Shown: positions 34,601-46,087 of the stretch, piece after piece | Numbering within the stretch: position 1 is the first letter of the stretch | Layout: each line of letters begins with the position of its first letter | From: Tetraselmis striata | Lineage: Eukaryota; Chlorophyta; Chlorodendrophyceae; Chlorodendrales; Chlorodendraceae | DNA: 64,000 bases | NCBI GenBank assembly: GCA_006384855.1 | Contig: VCJN01001373.1 | Location: forward strand, 62,001-126,000 | Direction of reading: 5' to 3' | Notes under the pieces: generated by a model | What the model was told of the DNA's origin: nothing | Seen by the model: the letters and a program-made list of their open reading frames with translations, nothing else | The model's database searches: none | Made by a program: the position numbers and the translations under genes

Positions 34601-36860
34601 TTGCCGGGGAACTTCTTGGCGGCGTTGGCCTCCGCCTCCTCAGGCGTCCGTCCCACCACCCACTGCGCCATCTCCTCCGTCGTGGAGCCCGGCTCGCTGG
34701 CGTCGCCGTCCAGCTGGCAGTAGTACGCCGGGATGCGGTGGCCCCACCATAGCTGGCGGCTCACGCACCAGTCGCGGATGTTCTGCACGGCACATCAGCA
34801 GAAATCAAATGTCACCTTTATACCCCCTCCCCCCGCCCCCGCCCCACCTACCCATCTCTCGCAGAGTACGCATATCTGGGCTTGCCATGCTATAAAAGCC
34901 ATGCCATACAAGGGACAATGCATGCATCGAGCTTCCCTATTCTGACATGTAATACTGCAGGCACCAAGGGGCTGCAAAACATACTTTGCTTAACTCACTG
35001 CATCATTATTAGCACACGCGCGGGAGGACATGGATGCAGCTGTACATAGATGCACATTAGCTGGTCACAGTGATATCTACTTCAGCTGATTCAGGTGGGC
35101 GTGCCGCGGTGTGCATCAAAGCAGGTAGATAGGACGAAGGGAGGCGGGGGGGGGGGGGACGGGGCTGACCTCCAGCCACCTGAACCACGTGGACTCAAAC
35201 TCCGCAGGGATGATCTCCAGGCGGCCGTCGCGCACCGCCTCGCAGCCGTCTGCTGCCATCTGCTTGCAGTCCACCCACCACTGTGGCTTGAGCAGCGGCT
35301 CGATCACGTCCTGCATGTCATTTCACGCACACGGCCAGGTGAGAGCCTACTCACTGCCCTTCCAGCGCCATTTGGTGGCTGGACACACAGATATCTACGG
35401 TCTGAGGAGCCATCCGCTTGGGCCTCACCTTGGAGCGGGAGCACAGCCCAAGGCGCATGGTGTTGGGCTCCGTGCCGCGGTACAGCCCCTTCTCCTTCAG
35501 GAACTCGGTCACGGTGCGGCGCGCCTAAGGGACCGTGACAAAGGAGGGGAGGGGCCGAGTAGTCAAGGTCTCGCGGCAATCATGCACTGGGCTCGGGGTG
35601 AAGAAAGAACAGAAAGTAAGGGGCAAGAGAAGGGCATCGCATTGTGAGGCTGACTAGACATGGTGATAATTAATTAAGGGCTCCACCAACTTGTAGGTGG
35701 GTCATTGCGCAGGGGCCATGTCAATGTCAGCGGGGGGGAACCTCAAAGCGGGCCTGCCCCTCAAAGGGGCCGCCGCGGGCATTGATCTTGCCGACGTCAT
35801 CAAAGATGTTGATGAACTCGAGGCTGTGACGCTTGCCGGTGGCGAAATCGTTGGGGTCGTGCGCGGGCGTGATCTTGACGCAGCCAGTGCCAAAGGCCAT
35901 GTCCACCAGCTCCGCGTCGCAGATGATGGGGATCTTGCGGCCGTCCACAGGGTGCACCACAAACTTCCCGTGCAGGTGCTTGTACCTGAGGCAGGGCATG
36001 CCACCGGACTCTTCTCAGGCAGTTGTTCCTCTGGGAGGCAGCACAGGGGTGCCGCAAGGCTAGACTGCAGGGACAGAATGCCCTTGCGCTGCCTCACCTG
36101 TCGTCCTCCGGGTGGATGGCGACACCAGTGTCACCCAGCATGGTCTCAATGCGCGTTGTCGCCACCACTACCTCCCCCTCCTCGCCGTCAAGCGGGTAAG
36201 CAAAGCTGAGCAGCACGCCAAACTCCACAGGCTCTTTGTACCTGCCGCGCAGCAAAACGAGTGTGTTGTGGCTTGGTCCACACCGACCTCAACGCAAAGG
36301 TACTTTCACCAAGGGTACACGCTCAGGAGGGGGCAAGGCAGTGAACAGGGAAGGAGAGAGCGCGCAGAGGGGGGGGGGGGGGGGGGAGGGGGGGTACCCA
36401 GGCACACTGATCATGGTGCGGCCAGGCACGTCAATGTAGTCCACCTCGATGTCCGAGACTGCAGTCTTGAGCGTGCAGCACCAGTTGACGAGGCGGTTGT
36501 CGCGGTAGATCTTGCCGCTCTCGTACATGCGCACAAAGGCCTCGAGCACTGCCGCGGAGCGGTTCTCATCCATGGTGAACGTTTTGCGGTCCCAGTCCAC
36601 AGAGGAGCCGATGCGGCGCAGCTGGTCGCAGATGCGGCCGCCGTAGATGTCCACCCACTTGTACACCTGTCCAAACACAGCGCACAGTTTCACACCCAGT
36701 GCTCATGCCTTTGGATTTGAGATGGCGAGATTTGAGCGAGCACGTGCCATTATATGACATCAACAATCGCACATTTGATATCAATGGTATGCGTACAATG
36801 TAATACACGCACATATATATGCGACCCCTGGGCCCCCCGCGATTAACCACACGGGTAACC

Positions 36861-36897
<37 letters not shown>

Positions 36898-38192
36898 GTA
36901 TATAAACATATACATATTATATATACATATATAGTACATATACATATATAGTGCATATACAGATATATTTTTTATTTTGTTTTATCTATGTATATGCTAA
37001 TACATTAAGGTCCAGTTGTTGGTCATGGCTTTGATTTCAAACAGTATTGGCTAATTTGCATACCTCCTCGAGAAACTTCTCGCGGCCGAGGTCGTGGCGC
37101 GTGATGCCCTGCTCGCGCTGCAGCTTCTTCTCTACAACTGTCTGCGTGGCGATACCGGCGTGGTCGGTGCCGGGCACCCACAGCGCGTTGTAGCCGCTCA
37201 TGCGGCGCCAGCGCACGAGTGTGTCCTGGATGGCGTTGGTCAGCGCGTGGCCCAGGTGCAGCGTGCCGGTCACGTTGGGCGGCGGAATGACAACCACAAA
37301 CGGCGGCTTGTCCGAGTCCATGTCGGGCTTGAAGAAGCCGCTCTTCTCCCACCACTCGTACCTGCGGGAGGGGCAGCAAGGCTCAACACCATTGCATGCT
37401 GGGGAAATGTGGCTGCAGCATCTTTATCTACATCTGCAGGTGCCAATGCACCAATCAGAGCCCGTAACATGAGCCTCGAAACGGGGTTGCGTGCCAACTA
37501 TAGCAACATTTGCTATGTTTTGTCTTTCATCACGTAGGGTAGATTGATATTTGCAGTATGCTCATCACTGCGTCGACACTTGAACACATATAGATACATG
37601 CAAGTAAATATACACGCCGCGGACCTAGTTCTACCAAAAGCGGCAATGCAAACAGGCGGATAATGAATGAAGTGAGGGTGAAGAGCCTCACCATGCCGCC
37701 TCGACAGCTGGTGGGCAGTACGCCTTGGGCATGTCGGCCTTGATGTCCTTCTTGGCGCCCGCCGGCGTGGCGCGCGCCGCGTCAACGATGCGCTGCACTT
37801 CTGCCGCCTCCGCTGCCTGGCCGGCAGGGAAGCATGCGGGCTCAGCGTTCCTCCAAGTCCCCCCCCCCCCCCTGCCCCCTGTCAAGCCCGCTCCAATAAC
37901 CTTAGCCACCGGCCGCGGCACCTTCTTTGCCTCCGCCTCCTCCTTGGCCTTGGCCTTCTTGCCACCGTCGCCTGCGGCAGCCTTTTCCTTGGCAGCGGCA
38001 GCAGCGGCCGCCTTGGCCGCCGCCTTGGCCTTCTTGGCCTCCTTCTCCGCCAGCTTGGCCGCCTGGCAACCAGCCCCCAATGTTGGGCCAAGGTAAGATT
38101 GTTGTCTACAGTCCACAGAACAATAATAATAATAATAATGATAATTTCCAATAATAATAATGTTACCATAATAACCGCATATACAAAATGAA

Positions 38193-38228
<36 letters not shown>

Positions 38229-40219
38229 TTTGTTTTCCCTGGGGGGGGGGGGGGGGGGGGGGGGGGTAAGTTGCTCCGGCATGCGGGCGGTGTGGTGCCC
38301 ACCTTCCGCGCCGCCTTCTCGGGGTCGTCCTCCTCCTGGGCTGTCGGCTGGCCCGCAGGCTGCGCCTCGCCGCCGGCACCGCCCTTGCCCTTCTTCTTCT
38401 TGCCGGCGTCGCCGCCGGGCACGACCCACCCCGCCCCGGCGTTCAGGCTCACGGGGCCTGGAAACAGCCCAGTGGTAAGCGCGCCAGCGGTCAGCTAAGA
38501 GTCGGCCATGGCGGCACGCGCCCACACTTTTTGGGTAGCAGATTCTCACACACTGCTGCCATCGCCCAGCGACCTTCACTATCACTCGACCCCCCTCCCC
38601 GCCCTTAGTGCCGGGAATGTCGGTGGGTGGGTGGCCGGAGCAGGCCCCTGTACCGAGGATTGCAGCCACCGCCTCCTGGCCGGCCAGCCTCTGGAGGTAC
38701 TCCTGGGTCTTCGGCGCGGCGGCGATGTCGGCGGCGCCCACCACGGATGGCAGGAGACGCGCCAGGTGGGCCACCACCTGCACGTCCGCCATGCTCATGC
38801 TGTCCCCCACCTGGGAAGACCAAGCAAGGGAGTGAGACGGGGGGGAGGGGAGGGGGCTCAGGGATTGCAGCAGCAAAGAAAGGGCAAGGGGGCTGAGCGG
38901 TCAAGATAAGGGTATCATATAATGGTTAAGGAGGCTGAGAAGGCGACATTCAAGGCGGCCGCAGTGGTCGCTGCCAGGGGAAAGGCTGCCATGGGTGGCA
39001 GCTGTAAGAAGGAATATGGAGTGGGGTTAGCAGCCAAGATAAGGGGGATGCAGAGGCGGGGTGGGTGTATTGGGGGTGGGGGGGAGGGGGGGGGGGGGGG
39101 GGGGGGGGGATCGCACGAGGTAAGCGCCAGAGCCGAGCGCGGTCTCGACCATCCCGAGCGCGGCGAGGATGCTCTTCTTGGCATCATCGCGAACCTGGGG
39201 AGAGGCAGGGGAGGCTTCAGGTGGCCGAAACAAGGAGATCGGGTGTGGAGAGGGGTGGGGGGGAGGGGGGCGCACTGCGTCGGTGTACTCTGGGGCGGCG
39301 CAGGTGGGCGGCAGCCAGGAGTTGCCCGCTAGCTCCAGCTCCCCGGCGGCTTGGATCCACACATCAATCTGCGCCTAGTCACAGCAGCCATGGAAGCGTG
39401 GTGCCATCAGGTGGAGCTGCGCTGCATAGCGAAGACGGCGTGGGCGGCGGGCGATAGGGGGAGGCAGATGGAGCGGCGGAATGCGCACCTGCGCGGCGCT
39501 GTCGCCCTCCGGGTACAGAGCGCCCGACCAGGCCTTGGCAACTGCAGCCCAAACGCAGTCGCGGGCGTTAACGACAGCGTCGGGTGTGCCCAGCGCCTTG
39601 ATCACACCCTCTGCCCCTTTATGAAAGCTCTCGCCCGCCGTTGAGCCAGGAGGAGGGGAAGGGAGCAACGCATAATGGCATGTGTGTATGTACTGCCGAT
39701 GCCGATGCCAGCCCCATTCCGGCCAAGTACCCACGCGTGCAGCTCTCGCCAAGACAAATTCCCCCTCTTTAGGCGTGGTCGCACGGCAGCACATTACTCC
39801 CGCAGCCTAGGAACCTAGCCCGCGAAGGCGAGGTGGAGGAGGAATGGGGCACGAAGGGGGGCGGGGGGGGGCGTACGGTGCTCGGCGATCTGCGCGCCGC
39901 CCACCACCTTGGCTCCCCCGGCCTCCAGCACAGGGGCCTGCGAGTCGACAGCGCATATAGCTCAGCGTCTGGCATCCAACCAGAATAGCGGCACGCCGGT
40001 ACCTTCCCCGGATGAAGTGGGCGACCAGTCGGGTGAGCGAGCGGGCCGGCGGGAGCTGGCAGAGGGGGGGGGGGGGGGGGGGGGGGGGTTTATGCCCACC
40101 GCGAGGTCGGCGTCCGGCGCGTCCAGGCTCACGGCAATGCCGGCCAGGCGTGCCGCCAGCAGGGTCGCCACCTGTGACGGGTGGCCCGGAGGGCCCTGGA
40201 ATCGCGGATTGGAAGCCAT
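28658..40219 (-). CDS. VARS: Valyl-tRNA synthetase with N-terminal GST-like domain
   Basis: Charges tRNA-Val with valine. Exons on the minus strand: 40219-40100, 39937-39877, 39610-39489, 39374-39276, 39194-39117, 38810-38654, 38457-38303, 38062-37901, 37816-37692, 37361-37064, 36666-36398, 36241-36098, 35985-35742, 35524-35429, 35310-35170, 34782-34559, 34248-34094, 33855-33686, 33544-33443, 30228-30068, 29810-29408, 29253-29030, 28880-28658; about 1,310 residues. Residues 1-210 form a GST-like fold ending in [21 protein letters not shown] Lys/Ala-rich linker follows, then the class I core with HLGH (395-398), the editing domain, [16 protein letters not shown] (904-908), the anticodon-binding domain and a C-terminal coiled coil ([20 protein letters not shown]). 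Phases agree except for two one-base slips, near 29085-29105 and 28676-28684; the second frame ends GFRAMLN-stop. A GST-like N-terminus is known in animal ValRS. Confidence 0.95.
30365..30620. repeat. GTAC-rich palindromic tract in a ValRS intron
   Basis: Dense in GGTAC, GTACAG and CGTAC words (for example GTAGCTGGTACCTGGTACAG), many of them self-complementary. Similar patches occur near 9195-9440 and 26330-26425. Confidence 0.6.
30866..30958 (+). repeat. Interspersed repeat M, short copy
   Basis: Shares TGTCTCTTTTGCTGGCAACC, TTTCATCGTTGCTGTTAG and GTAGTGCGCATATGTTAAAG with the copies at 25664-25965, 31376-31475 and the duplicated block. It ends at AAAGCCCTGATATTAA. Confidence 0.8.
31376..31475 (+). 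repeat. Interspersed repeat M, short copy
   Basis: Starts at ACCTTGGTTTCAGGCTTATG and ends near AAAGCCCTGATGTAATAA, collinear with the copy 500 bases upstream. The shared 3' border suggests a true element end. Confidence 0.8.
32000..32070 (+). tRNA. tRNA-Thr(CGU)-like sequence, probably a SINE head
   Basis: A 71-base cloverleaf can be drawn. The T arm is perfect (CCGGG / CCTGG around TTCGATT, with one G-T pair). The anticodon loop CTCGTAT gives anticodon CGU with 4 of 5 stem pairs. The D arm has the canonical GGTAGAGCG end but a weak stem. The acceptor stem pairs at 5 of 7 positions. The variable loop is short. The weak arms, the location in a host intron and the adjoining repeated sequence favour a tRNA-derived SINE head or tRNA pseudogene over a working tRNA. 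Confidence 0.5.
32071..32306 (+). repeat. SINE-like body following the tRNA-like head
   Basis: Contains a 45-base unit (GTGCTGGGGCGGCTTCGGCC to GCGAACTTTACTTT) at 32086-32130 and again at 32255-32299. The central part (GGTTTACCCGGCTGATGCAT, CTGCAGTTGGCGCATGAG) is repeated, inverted, at 33106-33266. Confidence 0.7.
33106..33266 (-). repeat. Second SINE-like body, inverted
   Basis: On the minus strand it reads GGTTTACCTGGTTGATGCAT, then a GGTTCGAAT box-B-like word, then CTGCAGTTGGCGCAAGAGG and GTGCTGGGGCGGCTTATGTC. It is collinear with 32130-32290 at roughly three quarters identity by eye, so this is an old copy of the same family. Confidence 0.7.
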
Positions 40220-41243
40220 TGCGGTGCGATCAGCGGCGATCTAGTGAACTAAGGGACTAGTGAACGCGCCGTGGCGGCGGTGGCGGCCGGGATGGTGAGA
40301 GTGATGATGCTCGAGCAGATTGGCTGGGCTGACTCGGCTGTCGACCAGCGCTGGCGGGGCGGCGCGTGTGCTCCGCGGAGGCGTAGCACGACCCAGGTAC
40401 CAGTATCGGAACGGTACCGTGCGACAAGCTACCAGCTACCCTGTTTAGGGTTATATACATATATAGCTACCCTGTAGGTCGAGCCGCTTTGCTCAGGCGC
40501 GGCTTCATATTTATTTTTGTACTGTACCTGTACTGCTTCTAGCGATGGATTTGTTACTGGCTTTTTTGTAATTCACACCAGTGTCTGGACTTGCTGATGC
40601 ACCGTATTTTTGGTTAGGCGTTATTAGGATTATATGTTGTGGTTTGGGAGACAACGCCCACTGATTTTCGCTGCCCACCGACTTCGTTAGACCATCAGTT
40701 ATATCACTGGTTTGGGCATTTACATGGCTGCAAATGCCCTGGGAGCGGCTAAGCATGCTTAAAATATTATAAGAGATACATATATGCAATAATATCCAAA
40801 GGGCATATGCATTCACGGCAAAACATCCCATTGATGGATTTGACCCCCCCTCACCCCCTCCGGGGGCCGCAGAAAATCGGTGGGCAACACTTGGTATGTG
40901 GTACAATAGGTCGGAAATCACTGCATCATGGCTTCTTACATGTCCTATGCTGCCCTCGCACGCTTCCTACGTGCAGTGCTGCTTGTTGCAGCCTTGTGGG
41001 CAACCCTATTGGCTGCATGTTCTGCCGCTGCCGCCTTGCCCGCAGCCATCCTTGTGGCAGACCTGACAGGGTATTTGCCCCCCCCCCCCCCCCCTGCCTT
41101 GCATTGCTTGCATAGAGGCAACGCAGTGCTGAATGGAATGCCACACTCTACGATGCCAGCCTCACGAGTGATTCCAGCACAGTTGGCTCAAAGTGTGTCA
41201 TCAGCCCAAGAGGCCACAAGAGAATGCCTTCCTCGCTTAGCAG
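40220..41243. other. Spacer upstream of ValRS; remains of a minus-strand ORF tail
   Basis: The first ~300 bases are the likely ValRS promoter and 5' untranslated region. Around 40920-41070 the minus strand encodes a short basic Ala/Arg-rich tail (MAAGKAAAAEHAANRVAHKA) that could be the last exon of the Cys-rich ORF at 41244-42877. A C tract (41079-41094) lies between them. Confidence 0.35.
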
Positions 41244-42877
41244 TTAGCATGGTATTGCGCCTCTACATGCATGCATGTGGCATTCTAGGTCATCAGCACA
41301 ATAGAATACCTTGTGGTAGGGGTGGTCCTCTGGAAGGGGCTGGCCTCCACATATGTAATCAAGACCGTCTTGCGCCTCCTGAAACGCGTCCTTGTCTGCC
41401 TGGCAGCATGCCCTCAGTGGCGCCACGCTGTGTGGCTCGCCATCCGCGCGGTCTAGAGGCGTCATGTTGCTGGGAGCGCGCGCTGAGTAGATAAATCGGG
41501 GCTTGCAACAGTCCTTGCATTCCACAATCCCTCTAGACAATTGCTGAAGAAGATGCCTACCGCCAGGCGTGATGATCTCCGTACCGTGCTCCGGCAGCAA
41601 CTAACGTTGGTACTGCAGCGCCTCTGCCTCGTCCTTGGTCGCCCCTGCCGCCCCTGCCACCTCTGCCACCTCGGCCGCCTCTGCCGCTGGTGCTGCAGTA
41701 GGAGTGCCAGCAGCGAGCTTGCCCTTGCGGGCTGTGTCTCTCAGGATCTTGCTCGATTGGTGCTCTGCAGTGAAAGGCTGATGTATCGCCTCAACATACG
41801 GCATGTAGTGCAACTTGGATGCCTTGTCCTTGGGGTCCACACGCTTCGGGATGGGAGCAGGCGTGCGCATCGCTTGGATCTTCCAGTACATATCTTGATC
41901 AGTGACACAGCTTGCCGGCCAAATGCCTTTCTTGCACGCGGTGCAATCGCAGGGCTGATTGATGCCAGCTTTCAGGAACTGCACCATGTATGGTGTGCTG
42001 ACAGTGTGATTCAGCAACACCTTCTCCAGCGCAGTGTACAGCTCACGCCGGGTGACAGACACGTCCTAGAGTGTGGGATCCAGCAGCTGCAAAGTCTTGA
42101 GCACTTGGCCGATCTCGCTATCTACGGCAGGCGGCACAACGCGGTATTGCTCCCCTCCCCATGTCGTCTGCTCGATCCTTTCCTCCACGTATGTCTGCAC
42201 ATGCTTCACGTTGTCCGCAAACATCTGCTTGAACGTCGCAACCGGAGGGACATCCTCATTATCATGCAAAAGATCCATACATGACGTCCTCTTCATGCGC
42301 ATCAATGTCCTCACATAGGTCAACCGCCTCATCTCGCTCCGGAGGGGCCGATAACACAATCTCCGCAATGTCGTCGTCAACGGCTGATCCCTCCGCCACG
42401 AAGTCAGAGTCGTATTCATCGCTGAGGGGCATGTCCTCTTCATCGCTCTGCGGTTGCTCCTGCGCCGCCTCCTCTGCGGGCAGCTCCTCGCCCGCCCAAT
42501 GCCCAGCTTGATGCTGCTCCACCGCCGCCTCTTGTGCAGGCAGCTCCTCGCCTGCTTGTTGCCTAGCTTGCTTCCGCTCCACCGCCGCCTCCTAAGCTCA
42601 GCAACCCACCATGTGAGCGCTCATGAAGGAGTCGCGACCTCCAACCGCACCTCACATGCACTGAGCAGGCCAGCCAATTCCGCGAGCTTGACTTGTGCTC
42701 TTCCAACACCTCCTTCAGTAAGGCAGCGCTGTTGTTGTCATGCAGCCACGTCGAGTTGCGGATGGTCCACTTGTTGTTCACCACAATCTCGCCTCGCCAT
42801 GTAGCAGCTGAGATCTTGCGAACGCTGACCTATCTAACCATTGAGGCCGCAATTTCGGGCCGTATGACGGCCGCCAT
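41244..42877 (-). pseudogene. Decayed Cys-rich protein gene of unknown, element-like family
   Basis: The minus strand starts at an ATG (MAAVIRPEIAAS) and passes a short candidate intron after a Leu/Lys-rich segment (LLKEVLEEHKSSSRNWLACS). It then encodes an acidic Glu/Gln-rich region (EELPAEEAAQEQPQSDEEDM), a CDCTACKKG motif, then KRVDPKDKASKLHYMPYVEA, a CKDCCKPRFIYSA motif and finally DYICGGQPLPEDHPYHKVFY. The layout C-x2-C, PxPIPxR..HY, C-x2-C-KPR-(I/V)-YS, Y-(I/T)-CG recalls uncharacterised repetitive proteins I remember from cnidarian and algal genomes; I cannot name the family. The Cys pairs suggest a zinc site. The coding sequence is interrupted about three times, so it is probably dead. 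Confidence 0.4.
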
Positions 42878-42949
42878 GGTTGCCTGGTGGTGGCGACACG
42901 TCTGGAGGTTACAGGCTGGTTGTGGCTCCCGGGATGCGCTACCGGCAGA

Positions 42950-43635
42950 GTAGCTCCGCGCCGTTTGCCGCGCCGCCCAAGGTTCGGGCGCGGCGCGGCG
43001 TCTGCTTGCTTTGAGTGCTCGGTTGGGTTGAGATCAGTACATTACACAGTACTATAGGTGATACACTGAATATACAGGGGTGGATTAAACGGTGCCCGCC
43101 CGCCCACCGATTTCCCGGAGATCCTGGTAGTTCCCAAACCACACTCTATAATTGAACTTTTTGGTTAATACAGGGAGTTGGTTAATACACACTCTATAAT
43201 CCTTCACGCCTTACAGGGAGAGCGTCAAGAGAATGCACGGAAAGTACTAGGGAAGGAAAATGCAGCGTATTCGCTACAGGTACGGGTACGACTGATGCTA
43301 CTGCTGCTTTGCGCAGCAGGTAGGTTATCTATCTCGCTTTCGGGGCTTGGCATGCCAGGTGGAAGGTCTTTGTGAGCGCGCGTCCCATCTTTTCCGCCAG
43401 GCTGGCAAATCTAAATCGCCGACGTCCGGGGAGGAATGCCAGCATCATCATCCTGCGCTGCATCAGCAGTCGGTCTGGCGGGGCCGCCGGGCGGGTCCTG
43501 CTGGGGCCGCTCGCTCGGATTGCCTCCCCCTGAATTCATCTCGTCCTCGTTCCCCCGGTGATTGTCTTCCGCGATTTCGCCTGCCGAAACAGGGGCAGAC
43601 TATCATACGCGCCCAACCCCGCAACGAGTGCAAGC
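42950..43635. other. Spacer upstream of IspD
   Basis: Includes a repeat piece at 43152-43262 shared with 59820-59884. The last ~250 bases are GC-rich and should hold the IspD promoter and 5' untranslated region. Confidence 0.4.
43152..43262 (+). repeat. Interspersed repeat Z, copy 1
   Basis: Contains TTGAACTTTTTGGTTA and, after an inserted stretch, ACAGGGAGAGCGTCAAGAG then ATGCACGGAAAGTACTAGGG. Related copies are at 59820-59884 and 60229-60271. Confidence 0.75.
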
Positions 43636-43946
43636 ATGTCAGCCGTTGCTGCCGTCAGGCTCGCGGCGTGCGCAGTCGGCACGCCAGGCAGCCCCACCAC
43701 CCCCGCCGCCCGGCGACCCGCGTGCGTCAACCTGCGCCTCGCCCCGGTCCCGCGATCCACCGGCACGGGAGCTCTCACAGCGCAAGTAGCGGGTACGTTT
43801 CATCCGACCCTCAAAGCTATCCAGGGAGCGCTTGCATTTTGACCGGGTTCCCAGAGCATGCGGCGCCTGTGCAGCCGTTGCCAGTGACGAACAGCAAATA
43901 ATGATAAATTATTTTAGAATTGCTACTCGGGACCTTAATAAATACG

Positions 43947-43980
<34 letters not shown>

Positions 43981-45688
43981 CGGCTACAGGTCGCCCTCTT
44001 CGGACTGCGCCAGCCCGGCGGAGCAGGCAGCTTCGCGTCGCAACAGCAGCATCGGCCGAGGTGAAGGGTCATCTAGGGTACACAGCTTCTGTGCTGCAGA
44101 TGGGAGCGGTATTGCACTCGCGGCTTGACGACTGTTGCCCGCTGCTCAGCAGGGCGCGAGTATCCCCAAGGATGCGGTCAGCATCGTTCTGCTGTCTGGA
44201 GGCGTGGGCAAGCGCATGGGGGTACGGTTGGATCCCTGCTCACCTGCCAGCCAATCAGCATCCAATCCCGTGGCCGCAATACCAGCCTGCAGGGGTGTCC
44301 TCGCTGGAGCTGTTGAACGCAGCGCTGGAAGCTCATGGGCTGTGGTGCTGTGGTGTAGGCAGCCATCCCCAAGCAGTACCTGGAGCTGCGGGGCAAGCCG
44401 ATTGCCACCTGGAGCCTGGAGACCTTTCTCGGAATGGATGAGGTGGCAGAGGTTGTCATCGTCTGCGATCCCTCCTGGAAGTGAGCGCCGTGCTAACCGG
44501 CTCCTGCGTGCAGCGGCCACAGGGAGCCCCCATGCCGCCGGCCTGTCGCCCCTGAGTGCTCACATCGCGCCTGTGCGGGTCCATCGGTCAGGTACATCTT
44601 CGAGGAGGCTCTGCAGAAGGCAGGCTCCAGCAAGCCAGTGAAGTTTGCACTGCCGGGGGCGGAGCGTCAGGACAGCATGACGAATGGCTTCAAGGTACAT
44701 ACCCGCGTAGTGATGAGGTTGGTGTGTGAGTTGCCGCCGTGCCCGTGCAGGTCGCTGGGGTACGCGTAACCTGTGCGCACCCCCTTGGGGTACACGCCTG
44801 GAGACATGCATGGTACATGTGGCCAAGCGCGATGCTGCCGAGCGACGCAGTGATGCCGATGCCGTGACTTGGGCCCGCAGGAAATCCGGCAAGAGGCATC
44901 GCTGGTCGCCATCCATGACTCTGCTAGGCCGATGGTAACAGCAGAGGAGTGCCGGCTGTGCTTCAAGGTGCCCACCGATGCCATGCCCCCCGTTACTTCC
45001 GCCTCCCGTTGGAAAAGGGGATTCATAACAACCATGTGCCAGGCAATGGCTACCAGAGAATCGCCAGAATGACTGTGGTATCGCATCGTTCAGGATGCGA
45101 TGGCGACCGGCGCGGCGGTGCTTGGCGTCCCGGTCAAGCCCACCATCAAGGAGATCGGCCCGGACGGGTACGTGGTGAAGACCCTGCAGAGGGCTGCGTT
45201 GTGGGAGGTTCAGACGCCTCAGGTGAGAGCAACAAGCGGCCAGGCTGGTTCATCTGTGGGCTGAACGTGTCCAGGATGCCAATGTGCCTCCACCGCTCAG
45301 GAATACGTCCGGTTCCTGACTCCCAATCTGCCCTCGGCGGCTTTTACTTGGCAGGTAATCGCCCCGGCACTGCTTCCAGGAAGGCATCGAGCTGGTGGCC
45401 CGCAACAACCTGGAAGTCACAGACGATGTCTCGATAATCGAGGCTCTGGGCAAGCCGGTGAAGATCACCAAGGGGCAGTATACCAACATCAAGGCGCGCC
45501 TCCCGCACTAATGCGCATCAATGACCCGATGTGCAGGTGCCCGAGCGTTCGTTTGCCGATAGCCAATTCCCACGTCATCGCTCGCATTTGACGGGTGCCA
45601 TTGCCGCCGCCCACAGGTAACTACACCCGACGACATGTCAGTGGCAGAGCGCTTCCTGGACGAGCGCAAGGAGAAGGTGCCGGCATAG
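43636..45688 (+). CDS. ISPD: 2-C-methyl-D-erythritol 4-phosphate cytidylyltransferase (IspD), plastid
   Basis: Joins CTP and MEP to give CDP-methylerythritol, the third step of the plastid MEP route to isoprenoids. Exons: 43636-43792, 43990-44060, 44153-44221, 44359-44480, 44592-44694, 44881-44967, 45094-45222, 45355-45493, 45617-45688; about 315 residues. The first ~75 residues are Ala/Arg/Thr-rich with almost no acid, a transit peptide. The CTP-binding loop [12 protein letters not shown] is at about 88-99, followed by PKQYLEL, then [47 protein letters not shown] and [14 protein letters not shown], all in family order and position. Exon 8 has one extra base near 45372-45378: VIAPALL is in one frame and [16 protein letters not shown] in the next. 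The last intron begins AAG|GCGCGC, so it would be a GC-AG intron. Confidence 0.93.
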
Positions 45689-45746
45689 GCTGGCCACGCG
45701 GGCTGTACTGCTTATATATTTTTGCGCGACGCGGCCGTTCGGATTG

Positions 45747-45751
45747 TGTAA
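45747..45751 (+). terminator. TGTAA 3'-end signal of IspD
   Basis: TGTAA 59 bases after the TAG stop. Confidence 0.5.
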
Positions 45752-45993
45752 CGCCGACAATGCCACGTGACTCCTTTGCCGTCACTCCGCTTTGGGTTTG
45801 CTATACATTGGACCAATGAAGAAGGGAAACCTACATGCATGCATCTGGAAAGCCGTCCGAATGAACCCACGGATGAAAGAATACAAAAAGTCCGAGTCGG
45901 TGGTGCCAAACAATTCGTATTTTTTGCGGCCCAATTTCAAAAGATTGTAGCAATGTGTAGTAGGCGAGCATGGGGGGGTCCGGGTTCACGCAA

Positions 45994-45998
45994 TTACA
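45994..45998 (-). terminator. TGTAA 3'-end signal of the prominin-like gene (minus strand)
   Basis: TTACA on the plus strand, so TGTAA about 90 bases after the TAG stop at 46088. IspD and this gene converge with about 400 bases between stops. Confidence 0.5.
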
Positions 45999-46087
45999 CG
46001 GTGGCAATATGTACAATGGTCCCCCTTCTCTAACTACCGCATATCGCGTGACACCGGCCAACTGTTGCCCGGGGCGCAGGGTGCCGC

